Under the pieces are notes generated by a model, which was not told the DNA's origin, did no database searches, and worked only from the letters and a program-made list of their open reading frames with translations. From NCBI GenBank assembly GCA_039024295.1, contig JBCDIQ010000011.1, positions 1 to 33,836 on the forward strand: a DNA stretch of 33,836 nt. Reading direction: 5' to 3'. The position numbers and the translations under genes are program-made. Positions 8,050-16,357 of this stretch are shown one piece after another (position 1 is the stretch's first letter; every line of letters begins with the position of its first letter). The stretch is from JBCDIQ01 sp039024295. Lineage in GTDB: Bacteria; Bacteroidota; Bacteroidia; J057.

Positions 8050-9153
8050 TCAATTAATCCGCGAAATAAATTCCTCAATCACCTGATTAAGATACCCTCC
8101 AGGAGGCGTTGCAACAAACCCATTATATTCTTGGGTACGTTTGATTAACTCTTTAATCACTAAGTGCTTTTGTTGCATAAAGGGTGCAATCCTAAGTTCT
8201 TCTGCATTCTGAGCAAGGTATAACTGTTCTGATTGACCCGGTGTAGGAATGAGTCCAACCCGCTTAAGCCCCAGAGTAGCATAGTCCATAAGGCTTGAAT
8301 ACCCTGATCTGGAAATCACGATGCTGGCTGCTGCCAAAACCCTTCGCAAGTCCGCGCCTAACAGGTAAGGGACCACATTTACCCGCTCCAGGGGCTGGAA
8401 GCGATATTGATCTCCGGGCTTTCCTTTTACCAGCAAAACAGACTGATCAATGTGTTCTGCTTGCTTCCGGATGATAGCCTCCAGCATGCTGCGCTGGGGT
8501 TCTGGGCCGGAGAGTACAGCTACCAGCTCCGCATGAAAGCCTTCAGGTAGTTGAGATGCAGGATCCTTAGAAGGAAGTTGATGGAAATGCGAAAGAGGGC
8601 CCGCGAACCGAGCGGCAGGAGGCAGCGGGTATAGATGTGAAAGGGTGCCACTGAGGTTATGTTCTCCGGGAAAGTCGGGTATCCAACAATAATCAAACCT
8701 GTTGATCCACGAGAGATGGTAGTTGTACAACTGCTTCCTGAGCAATTGTTCTCCCCAGGGAGGGATCACCGATAACTGGTGGCAAATAAATGCAGTTGGC
8801 ACCTGGTCATGATACAGGCCATATCGATTGTCAGAAATAATCCCTTGGATCCCTTGCTCTTTAACCAGTTTTTGAATCAGTACCTGCTCCCGCCGAATGG
8901 CTTTGAGGATACTCGGAAGCTGCCGCATCAGTGCGGTGATCAACTGTCCCGATCTCCCGTACCTGATGCCATAGGAAGGAAGCTCTACATGCGCAAGCTG
9001 GGGAAAATTGTGCTTAAGCAGAGAGAGTGCTTGCCCATCTCCTGCCAACAAGGGCTCAATGCCCTTTTTTTGTAAGGCAAGAATGACGGGAATAGACCTG
9101 GAGGCATGTCCTAACCCCCAGTTGAGCACACCTACCAGGACGCGTTTGGGCAT
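8050..9153 (-). CDS. GT28-like glycosyltransferase (TIGR00661/MurG-like fold)
   Basis: This 367-residue protein has the two-domain GT-B layout. The N-terminus VLVGVLNWGLGHASRS has the GLGH loop at 13-16 that is typical of the MurG/GT28 group. ISDNRYGLY lies at the domain middle. The C-terminal nucleotide-sugar site is recognisable as ISRSGYSSLMDYATLG followed by LIPTPGQSEQLYLAQ. No signal peptide or membrane helix is seen, so it acts at the cytoplasmic face. The donor and acceptor cannot be read from the sequence; similar Bacteroidota proteins are usually annotated only as glycosyltransferase. It lies between two exported-protein genes, with gaps of 150 and 78 bases, and is probably its own unit. 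Confidence 0.85.
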   Translation of the reverse strand: MPKRVLVGVLNWGLGHASRSIPVILALQKKGIEPLLAGDGQALSLLKHNFPQLAHVELPSYGIRYGRSGQLITALMRQLPSILKAIRREQVLIQKLVKEQGIQGIISDNRYGLYHDQVPTAFICHQLSVIPPWGEQLLRKQLYNYHLSWINRFDYCWIPDFPGEHNLSGTLSHLYPLPPAARFAGPLSHFHQLPSKDPASQLPEGFHAELVAVLSGPEPQRSMLEAIIRKQAEHIDQSVLLVKGKPGDQYRFQPLERVNVVPYLLGADLRRVLAAASIVISRSGYSSLMDYATLGLKRVGLIPTPGQSEQLYLAQNAEELRIAPFMQQKHLVIKELIKRTQEYNGFVATPPGGYLNQVIEEFISRIN

Positions 9154-9231
9154 ATGCGTAATTGAGGATCATTTCACTGAGTACATCGCGGTCAACTTAC
9201 AACAAAATCCACAACCTTTAAGGCCAATGTA

Positions 9232-10806
9232 CTACCGGATTTGTACGGATTTGAAATCGGATATTCCGGCATAATCAGGACGTAGAATCCAATTGCCGTA
9301 AATATCCATGATGCCCTGTGTACCTCTGCGTGTTTTTACCCGGAAGCGCTGCTTGCCCAGATAGGAAACCTCAATTACTTCCTGGCTGGTAATGAGGGTA
9401 TGCCGTATGTTTGACAGGTGGATTACACCGGTTGTCTGGCCATTCCTGAAAGAAAAGAATCCATCTCCTAAGTAGACCAAGTGTTCATGCCACGCGGGAA
9501 TCAGCTCTTCCCCTTCCATGGTGATGGCCCGCACCTTGCCTCCTGCTTGGTCACGTACCACCAAAACGTTGTCTTCATACTGAAAAACTTCGTGATAGAT
9601 GAAAGGCAAAACGGTCTCACCATTTCGGTTGATGATCCCATACCTCTTCAGTTGTAGGGTTTCTGATAGGAGCTGTTCAGCAGGTCCGTTATTTTCTGCA
9701 AACCCTCCTCTTGCATAAGTAGCAGGCCGTGGTTCCTGTCTGGTAATACAAGCTTTTGAGAACCCATTTTTAAAGTCATCTGCCCATTGATACACGCAGG
9801 GAACTACCGTTTTTCCTCGAATATCAATGAATCCATAGGTATCCCGAAAATTTTGACGGTTCGCCTGAATCAAGGAAAGCTGCTGAGCTTCAGGGGTTTC
9901 AAATACCCTGGACAGTGCTTGGGGGTCATTTCCTGCATCTCGGGTTTTTTGTCCCATAACCTTTACCAGAGATTCGTATTTTTTTCGCTCGGCATAGCTG
10001 GCAAACTCCTCAATTTCTACAGTTCGCTCAATCACCCTGCACCTGCCACCGTTGAAATCAAAAGCAGCTGCATAGCGGGGGGTAACCGTCAGGTTTCCGT
10101 CACGATTGATAAACCCGATACTATCCCCAATCCTGACCTGCGCCATACCCTCCAGGAAAGGCCCGATAAAATCAAAAACTGGTTCCAATACCCAAGAACC
10201 CTGAGCATTGATCAACCCGTAGCTGCCGCCCGAGGGGATGCCTTCACGAGTGAATCCAGCAGGCCCGACCACTACCCGGGCCAGCCCATTGTCACTGAAT
10301 CCGTAAGCATAGTCAAATTGTGGTTGGATAAATTCGTAGCCTCCACTGTTGATAAACCCCCACTTCATCCCTACCTTAACCGGAGCGATCCCTCCCTTGA
10401 AACTGCCACAATCATCATATTTAAGGGGAATGACGCGATCACCATTTCGGTTGATAAACCCCCATTTTCCATGGAGCTTTACCCGAGCTTTACCCTCTTT
10501 AAACTGCCCCGCCTCCTGGTATTCCATCTTCACAACAATGTTACCCCTCGTATCGCAATATCCCCACAAGCCTCCAGTTCTGGGCTCTTGCTGTCTGGCA
10601 CCAAAATTAACGGGCAGCATCCCTTCCGAGAATTCTTTCAAGTTGTCATAAATCTCAGGAATCACTTCCCTCCCGTACACATCTATGAATCCATACCTGC
10701 CATCCTTCCAGACTTTGGCCAGTGATACTTCCTGGCCAGGAAGGGGAGGTAAACACCCAAAGATTAAGACCAAAAACAAGGAGATAAATGAAAATTGAAA
10801 TTTCAT
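9232..10806 (-). CDS. WG-repeat protein, exported
   Basis: I chose the ATG at 10806 (MKFQFSFISL), which yields a signal sequence; the open frame continues to 10920 without a better start. The 524 residues hold at least nine WG-type repeats of the form GxWGFIxxxGxxVIPxxYD, for example GKWGFINRNGDRVIPLKYDD, GSYGLINAQG, DTYGFIDIRGKTVVP and KRYGIINRNGETVLP. A non-repeat helical insert rich in Glu, Arg and Gln lies mid-protein (YAERKKYESLVKVMGQKT). The signal ends at LIFGC or PGQE, so a lipoprotein or a soluble secreted form are both possible. WG repeats are of poorly known function and are often thought to mediate binding. Confidence 0.88.
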   Translation of the reverse strand: MKFQFSFISLFLVLIFGCLPPLPGQEVSLAKVWKDGRYGFIDVYGREVIPEIYDNLKEFSEGMLPVNFGARQQEPRTGGLWGYCDTRGNIVVKMEYQEAGQFKEGKARVKLHGKWGFINRNGDRVIPLKYDDCGSFKGGIAPVKVGMKWGFINSGGYEFIQPQFDYAYGFSDNGLARVVVGPAGFTREGIPSGGSYGLINAQGSWVLEPVFDFIGPFLEGMAQVRIGDSIGFINRDGNLTVTPRYAAAFDFNGGRCRVIERTVEIEEFASYAERKKYESLVKVMGQKTRDAGNDPQALSRVFETPEAQQLSLIQANRQNFRDTYGFIDIRGKTVVPCVYQWADDFKNGFSKACITRQEPRPATYARGGFAENNGPAEQLLSETLQLKRYGIINRNGETVLPFIYHEVFQYEDNVLVVRDQAGGKVRAITMEGEELIPAWHEHLVYLGDGFFSFRNGQTTGVIHLSNIRHTLITSQEVIEVSYLGKQRFRVKTRRGTQGIMDIYGNWILRPDYAGISDFKSVQIR

Positions 10807-10962
10807 GAAATAAAAAAGCCTGAATGAGAAACTAGGTATGGGAGAAGAACAATTGCCATGCCAGCCCCCCAGGTTTAGCCTTACAACTTTCATTAAGTTA
10901 TTAACATGAGATTTCCACAAAATGAAGGAGTTACGTACCCTGTATCATTCAGGGAAAAATGC

Positions 10963-10970
10963 TACTTTTG
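10963..10970 (+). promoter_or_regulatory. Perfect Bacteroidota -7 element (TACTTTTG) for the ABC exporter
   Basis: TACTTTTG matches TAnnTTTG exactly and ends 23 bases before the ATG at 10994. No convincing TTTG -33 box is seen at the right distance. Transcription should start about seven bases downstream, giving a leader of about 17 bases. Confidence 0.6.
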
Positions 10971-10993
10971 CAGAGGTAATTCACCACCATTGA

Positions 10994-12925
10994 ATGTCAA
11001 ACGCAATCCAAAACCAGGAAGAGGTTCCTGCTAAAAAATCCAAAGTGACCCGCGGAGGACTCCAAAAACTGGCAGGAATCTTTCGTTTTGTAACACCTTA
11101 CCGTGGATATTTTGTACTGGGCATGGCGTTTCTGGTACTCTCGACCGGAACTACCTTGCTATTTCCCAGCTTACTGGGAGAATTGGTCGGAGGGGCTGTG
11201 AACCAGGAAATGCCGGTCGATCAGGTGCCTGCAAACAAAGCCATCAAAGAATTCATTGAAAACATCTCTCAGGAATACTTCAGGGGAGAAACCCCCAGCG
11301 AAAGTCCCGAACAGATTGGTTCTGGTCGTATCAATGCTGTAGCAGGCCTGCTGGTCATATTGCTGCTGCTACAGGCCTTCTTTTCTTTTTTTCGCATCTA
11401 CCTGTTTGCCCAGGTCAGTGAACGGGCCATGGCTGATATTCGTCTGAATGTGTACCAGAAAATCATCACCCTTCCCATGGCTTTTTTTGAAAAAAGAAGG
11501 GTGGGAGAACTCATTAGCCGGATTTCATCTGACGTAACCCAGCTGCAGGATGTCTTGTCCATTACCCTGGCAGAATTTTTTCGGCAGATTTTCACCCTCA
11601 TATTCGGCATCTTTTTTCTGTTTCTGATTTCTACCCAGCTGACGTTGTTCATGCTGGCTACCTTCCCGGTATTGATCATCGCTGCCGTCGTGTTCGGGAG
11701 GTACATTCGGAAATTGTCTCGGAAAGCACAGGATGAATTGGCAGAGGCGAACGTCATTGTGGACGAAACTTTCCAGTCAATCCAGGCAGTAAAGGCTTTT
11801 GCCAATGAGATGCTTGAAGTTTTCCGCTACCGGACTGCTTTAGGCAAAGTAGTGTCTAACGCCTTAAAAGCGGCGACCTACCGTGGAGGATTCGTGTCCT
11901 TTATTTTTATTGCCCTGTTTGGGTCCATTATATTGGTTATCTGGTTTGGGGCACACATGGTAAATGACGGGGTAATCCTCATCAGCGACCTTTTCTCTTT
12001 TATCCTGTTTACTGCCTTCATTGGCGGTTCGGTTGCAGGTATGGGGAGCATTTATGGCCAGATTCAAAAAACCATTGGGGCTTCTGAGAGGCTACTGGAA
12101 ATATTAGATGAGCCTGCTGAACTGGTGCTGCCAGAAATAAAAGCCAAATCTTCTGTTCCTGAATTTGCTGAAAATTGCGAATCCCTCAACGGAGGCATTT
12201 CCTTTGAGCAAGTTAGGTTCAGCTACCCTACGCGTTTAGATGTCGAAGTGCTGAAGGGCATTGACATGGAAATTGAAGCCGGCCAAAAAGTGGCACTCGT
12301 AGGCCAAAGTGGTGCTGGAAAATCCACCATTGTTCAGCTTCTGCTCCGGTTTTATCAACCTGATTCAGGAAAATTGCTGGTCAATGGGAAACCAGCTAAA
12401 ACTTATCCTTTGTCTCCCTATCGCAACCATATAGCAATTGTCCCTCAAGAGGTGATTTTATTTGGGGGCAGCATTCGGGAGAACATTGCATATGGAAAAC
12501 CCGATGCCTCAGATGCTGAGATTAAACATGCGGCAGCACAGGCACACGCCTGGGAATTTATCCAGACCTTTCCCGAAGGAATGGAGACCCTCGTGGGAGA
12601 AAGAGGGGTAAAGCTCTCGGGTGGACAACGACAGCGTATCGCCATTGCTCGTGCGATTCTGAAAGACCCAGAGATCCTTATGTTGGATGAAGCGACCAGC
12701 TCACTGGACGCTGAATCTGAGCACTTGGTACAAGCTGCGCTCAATACCCTTATGGAAGGGCGGACGACGATTATTATTGCCCACCGCCTTTCGACCATCC
12801 GCCAAGTAGACCAGATTTTTGTGCTAGAAGATGGACAAATCATAGAGCAGGGAACTCATCAGGAACTGGTCAACCGAGAAGGTGCCTATAACCACCTCTT
12901 GAGGCTACAATTAGAGGCGGGATAA
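10994..12925 (+). CDS. ABC exporter, fused permease and ATPase (MsbA/lipid A exporter-like)
   Basis: This 643-residue half-transporter has an N-terminal type IV exporter membrane domain of about six helices (first helix near residue 35) and a C-terminal ATPase. The ATPase has Walker A G437-Q-S-G-A-G-K443-S-T, signature L541-S-G-G-Q545 and Walker B ILMLD565-E566, followed by a switch His (IIIAHRLSTIRQ). The membrane domain carries the conserved MAFFEKRRVGELISRISSDV. A hydrophilic insert of about 40 residues, rich in Glu and Ser, sits between helices 1 and 2 and is larger than in E. coli MsbA. It should act as a homodimer in the inner membrane. The substrate is not readable; lipid, peptide or drug export are all possible. 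It stands alone behind its own promoter. Confidence 0.92.
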   Translation: MSNAIQNQEEVPAKKSKVTRGGLQKLAGIFRFVTPYRGYFVLGMAFLVLSTGTTLLFPSLLGELVGGAVNQEMPVDQVPANKAIKEFIENISQEYFRGETPSESPEQIGSGRINAVAGLLVILLLLQAFFSFFRIYLFAQVSERAMADIRLNVYQKIITLPMAFFEKRRVGELISRISSDVTQLQDVLSITLAEFFRQIFTLIFGIFFLFLISTQLTLFMLATFPVLIIAAVVFGRYIRKLSRKAQDELAEANVIVDETFQSIQAVKAFANEMLEVFRYRTALGKVVSNALKAATYRGGFVSFIFIALFGSIILVIWFGAHMVNDGVILISDLFSFILFTAFIGGSVAGMGSIYGQIQKTIGASERLLEILDEPAELVLPEIKAKSSVPEFAENCESLNGGISFEQVRFSYPTRLDVEVLKGIDMEIEAGQKVALVGQSGAGKSTIVQLLLRFYQPDSGKLLVNGKPAKTYPLSPYRNHIAIVPQEVILFGGSIRENIAYGKPDASDAEIKHAAAQAHAWEFIQTFPEGMETLVGERGVKLSGGQRQRIAIARAILKDPEILMLDEATSSLDAESEHLVQAALNTLMEGRTTIIIAHRLSTIRQVDQIFVLEDGQIIEQGTHQELVNREGAYNHLLRLQLEAG

Positions 12926-13020
12926 TTTCAGGAATATCAATTGTAGGGGATTTGCAACACGCATGGGACAACTTCATTCCAATATAGTGGCCTACCTCCC
13001 AAACTTTCAGCACCCAACCC

Positions 13021-13028
13021 TATTTTCG
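13021..13028 (+). promoter_or_regulatory. Near-consensus -7 element for the fahA operon
   Basis: TATTTTCG differs from TAnnTTTG at one base and lies 34 bases before the fahA ATG. There is no clear -33 box. This is a weak candidate. Confidence 0.3.
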
Positions 13029-13062
13029 AATAACCACAGCAAACTGAATAGACTCACAACAC

Positions 13063-14331
13063 ATGCATGCAGCAATAATTGATGCCACCAGAAAATCCTG
13101 GGTTCATGTTCCAGAGGGAAGTGATTTTCCTTTACAGAATTTGCCCTTGGGGATCTTTCGACCAGGCAACGGCCTAGCAAGGGCCGGAATGGCCCTCGGA
13201 GATCAGGTGATAGACCTTAATGCCCTTCACACATCAGGCTTTTTGGCCGCTCTGAATTTGCCAGATGGAATTTTTGCCCAACCTGTTCTGAATGACTTTT
13301 TAGCGATGGGACGAACCGCGTGGCGAGGCCTAAGGAATCGAGTCGCAGATTTATTTGATGCTGCAAACCCAGAATTACAAGGGGTGCCAGACAAGGATAG
13401 CTATTTGTTTCCCTTGGGAGAGGTACAGCTGCAAATGCCTGTCTTTGTTCGGGATTATACCGATTTCTATTCCAGTGAGGGACATGCCACAAACGTGGGT
13501 ACCATGTTTCGTGGAAAGGAAAATGCACTGATGCCCAACTGGAAGCACCTGCCGGTGGGGTACCATGGCAGGGCATCTTCCATTGTCGTTTCTAGTCAGG
13601 AGGTCCGTCGCCCCAAAGGACAGCTCAAGCCAGACGACAGTTCACCTATTTATGGTCCGAGCCGACTGCTGGATTTTGAGCTGGAAATGGCATTCGTAAT
13701 TGGTGAAGGCACCTCTATGGGGAAGCAGATCAGTACATCGGAAGCAGAAGCCCATATTGCCGGCATGCTGATTTTTAATGATTGGTCTGCAAGGGACATC
13801 CAAAAGTGGGAGTACGTTCCGCTAGGTCCATTTTTGGGGAAAAGCTTTGCCTCTTCCGTTTCTCCCTGGCTAGTCTCCCTGGATGCATTAGAGCCATTTC
13901 GGGTAGCTGGGCCTGTACAGGACCCGCCGGTGCTGCCTTACTTGGAATATGAAGGAGATGCACATTACGACATTCAATTAGAAGTGCTACTCGAAATTCC
14001 CGGCCAGGAGCCTGTAACCATTTGTCGGTCAAATCACCGCAACCTGTATTGGAACATGATCCAGCAGTTGGCGCACCATACCGTGAACGGCTGTAACCTT
14101 AACCCTGGTGACCTGATGGCTTCTGGCACCATTAGTGGAACTACCCCTGACAGCTTTGGCTCCATGCTGGAACTAAGCTGGCGGGGCACCAAGCCCCTTC
14201 CTATGCCAGACGGCAGTGAGCGAAAATTCATTCAGGATGGAGATACCGTCATCATGCGGGCATGGGCAGAAAAGGATGGCCTGCGAATTGGATTTGGGGA
14301 AGTAAGGAGCACCGTTTTACCTGCTAATTAA
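13063..14331 (+). CDS. fahA: Fumarylacetoacetase
   Basis: This enzyme hydrolyses 4-fumarylacetoacetate to fumarate and acetoacetate, the last step of tyrosine (homogentisate) breakdown. The 422 residues align throughout with the eukaryote-like FAH family. DYTDFYSSEGHATNVG contains metal-ligand Asp134 and catalytic His141. LLDFELEMAF gives metal ligands Glu206 and Glu208. NDWSARDIQKWE gives Asp240, Arg244 and Gln247, and FLGKSF gives Lys260. SGTISGTTPDSFGSMLE supplies Thr356 and catalytic Glu370. All residues needed for catalysis are present. The other tyrosine-degradation genes are not in the window. A secreted hydrolase gene starts five bases after its stop, so the two share a transcript. 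Confidence 0.97.
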   Translation: MHAAIIDATRKSWVHVPEGSDFPLQNLPLGIFRPGNGLARAGMALGDQVIDLNALHTSGFLAALNLPDGIFAQPVLNDFLAMGRTAWRGLRNRVADLFDAANPELQGVPDKDSYLFPLGEVQLQMPVFVRDYTDFYSSEGHATNVGTMFRGKENALMPNWKHLPVGYHGRASSIVVSSQEVRRPKGQLKPDDSSPIYGPSRLLDFELEMAFVIGEGTSMGKQISTSEAEAHIAGMLIFNDWSARDIQKWEYVPLGPFLGKSFASSVSPWLVSLDALEPFRVAGPVQDPPVLPYLEYEGDAHYDIQLEVLLEIPGQEPVTICRSNHRNLYWNMIQQLAHHTVNGCNLNPGDLMASGTISGTTPDSFGSMLELSWRGTKPLPMPDGSERKFIQDGDTVIMRAWAEKDGLRIGFGEVRSTVLPAN

Positions 14332-14336
14332 AGCTT

Positions 14337-15365
14337 ATGAGGCTGAGGCTTGTGTTATTCGGAGCAATGTGGGTCATCGTCTCTGTCCCTTCAGTTGCTC
14401 AGCATGTTTTTCATGTACCCATCCAGGTTGGGCAGGACATCTATACGCCTGTTAGCCTGCCCCAGCAGGGGGACAGCCTGCACCTCCTGATCACCGGCGC
14501 ACCTCAGGATTCCAGTAGAAAGGGGGTGATGATATTCATTCAAGGTTCTTTGCCTCGCCCATTGGTGATTCGGTCTGAGAGGGGGATATACCCAGTATAC
14601 CCCTTTTCAATTCCGAGGGAGTACCATGTTGTTATTTTAGGAAAACCTGGGATACCCTGGGAGCTAGATGATAAAAAATTAAAGTCAGATCTCACCTTTC
14701 GGCCAGATAGCGGATTTCCCCCTGCCACTTACCAGGTCCATAACCATATGGAATACTACGTCGAAGCCTACCAGGCTGTGATAGACTTTTTAATCCGACA
14801 ACCTTGGGTGGATTCTAGGCTGCTGGTGGTAGCGGGCCATTCACAGGGAGCAAGGGTTGCGGTCCGGCTTGCGAAAAGGGATTCCCGGATCTCTCATGTG
14901 GGGTTTTTAAGCGGCAATCCGCAGGGACGTATTGAGGAGCTGATTCGGCGGGAGAGAATTGCAGCATCACATGGCAACCAATCCGCTGCAGTGGCACAAC
15001 AACATATAGAGGAAATTTACCAGCAATGGAGCCTCATGCAGCAGTCACCTACGAGTCAGGCAACCTGGAGGGGAGATACCTACCATGCATGGACTTCATT
15101 TTCTGAGCCTGTCCTTGAGGACCTCATCTCTCTTGATCAACCGGTTTGGGTAGGATACGGAACCGCTGATGTGACAGCTGCTCATTGTGATGTATTACCC
15201 CTTCGAATGCAAATTTCTCAGGCATGGAAATTGGCGCCATATCCTGGCCTTGATCACAACTTTTTCGAATTAAATGAAAATGGCCTGCCCAACTACGAGC
15301 GCGGCCATTGGCATACGGTTATAACTGATTTTCTTGCTTGGGTAGAGGAAATCTCAGGGCCCTGA
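14337..15365 (+). CDS. Exported alpha/beta hydrolase of unknown substrate
   Basis: This 342-residue protein has a signal peptide (MRLRLVLFGAMWVIVSVPSVAQ). The nucleophile elbow is A166-G-H-S169-Q-G, so Ser169 is the likely nucleophile. The acid is probably Asp in VGYGTADVTAAH, and the base His is in GLDHNFFELN near the C-terminus, as in serine hydrolases of the BAAT/dienelactone hydrolase type. The core is preceded by about 70 residues of beta-rich sequence (VPIQVGQDIYTPVSLP). It is likely periplasmic or secreted: an esterase, a peptidase-like hydrolase or an acyl transferase. The gap to fahA is five bases, which implies co-transcription, although the cytoplasmic tyrosine pathway has no obvious need for a secreted hydrolase. 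Its stop lies six bases from the end of the convergent Omp28 gene. Confidence 0.75.
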   Translation: MRLRLVLFGAMWVIVSVPSVAQHVFHVPIQVGQDIYTPVSLPQQGDSLHLLITGAPQDSSRKGVMIFIQGSLPRPLVIRSERGIYPVYPFSIPREYHVVILGKPGIPWELDDKKLKSDLTFRPDSGFPPATYQVHNHMEYYVEAYQAVIDFLIRQPWVDSRLLVVAGHSQGARVAVRLAKRDSRISHVGFLSGNPQGRIEELIRRERIAASHGNQSAAVAQQHIEEIYQQWSLMQQSPTSQATWRGDTYHAWTSFSEPVLEDLISLDQPVWVGYGTADVTAAHCDVLPLRMQISQAWKLAPYPGLDHNFFELNENGLPNYERGHWHTVITDFLAWVEEISGP

Positions 15366-15371
15366 CAAACA

Positions 15372-16265
15372 TTATTTTTCCACTACCCTACGTTCTTCCG
15401 CTTGGTATACATAGCGGGATTCAAAATTGTGAAGGAACGCCACGATGTAGCAGTTGTCTGCATTAAAATTATCAGGAATGGTATAAGCGTAGGAAACAGT
15501 CAAGCGACGATTTGCCGGAGTAGCTTCTGATGAAATAGGCTGACCCCAGGTACCATTCAGGGCATCTCTTATTACATAATGGTGGACATAATCTTCAATG
15601 TCCTGGTTATCGCGTGGCAGTCTGTAGTCTTTTTGCCAATCGACAATTCCATCTTCAACCACAAAAATGGATAAATGTGTATTGGCGGGTAGCTCATCAA
15701 TCGACAGAATATCTACAACGGTTGTAAGCTTACGATCACTTTCCTCGTAGCAATTTTTGATATGGATGCCTGCTGAGGGAGACTTGGCGATTTCGCTCTC
15801 TACCGCAGCAGTCCAGAGGTCTGTTCCATGTGTAAATACCCCAGGCTCTCTTTCAACCCGGTTAATCAGGGCAAAAGGCACGGCGTCTTGTGGGTTGAAC
15901 GTCTGAAAGAGTTCATCCCCTACAGTAGTGGTAAAGTCTGTGGGGAATTTGGTAGAAGTCCTCGAAAAGAAACCTGCATGCAGGGTCATGAACACCATTC
16001 GACCCTGATAAGTGTTGGTATACATGTCATATGCCTTTTCGGATTCCTTGGGACAGTTGCCGCACTTGTGACCGGTCATTTCAGTAAACAGCACCTTCCG
16101 TTGAATGTTCACCCCGTCAAAAGGATCGGCATTCTGTGCATCTTCCACACAAGTGGGATCTGGATCTCCCTGGCCCACAATAGGCTCTACGTAGGGGGAG
16201 TCAATCACATCACAGGCAGTCAGACCCACGATGATGGCAAAACAGACAGTGAAAATTCTATTCAT
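15372..16265 (-). CDS. Omp28-family lipoprotein with thioredoxin-like CGNC motif
   Basis: This 297-residue protein has a lipoprotein signal with the lipobox L15-T-A-C18. The mature part begins with an Asp/Pro-rich spacer, then VLFTEMTGHKCGNCPKESEKAYD. This is the Omp28 domain start, placing Cys68 and Cys71 where thioredoxin-fold proteins keep their redox pair. The rest is an alpha/beta and beta-rich domain (LSIFVVEDGIVDWQ, RRLTVSYAYTIPDNF, CYIVAFLHNFESRYVYQAEE). It should be anchored in the outer membrane. It lies 92 bases downstream of a DUF6029-type barrel gene on the same strand, so the two are probably co-transcribed and may work together. Redox activity is inferred from the motif only. 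Confidence 0.88.
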   Translation of the reverse strand: MNRIFTVCFAIIVGLTACDVIDSPYVEPIVGQGDPDPTCVEDAQNADPFDGVNIQRKVLFTEMTGHKCGNCPKESEKAYDMYTNTYQGRMVFMTLHAGFFSRTSTKFPTDFTTTVGDELFQTFNPQDAVPFALINRVEREPGVFTHGTDLWTAAVESEIAKSPSAGIHIKNCYEESDRKLTTVVDILSIDELPANTHLSIFVVEDGIVDWQKDYRLPRDNQDIEDYVHHYVIRDALNGTWGQPISSEATPANRRLTVSYAYTIPDNFNADNCYIVAFLHNFESRYVYQAEERRVVEK

Positions 16266-16357
16266 GCTGAGAAAGTTTTCAGGTTACAGGTGCCGGTTCG
16301 CAGTTCAAGTAGATGGGTTAAACCTTAAAAAGTAACAAACTGTTAACCGAGTACATC

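Noticed and set aside
9787..10725. A 312-codon open frame on the plus strand, antisense to the WG-repeat gene
   Set aside because: The opposite strand encodes a clear nine-repeat protein. The antisense product has no domain or signal and reflects the repeat's codon pattern.
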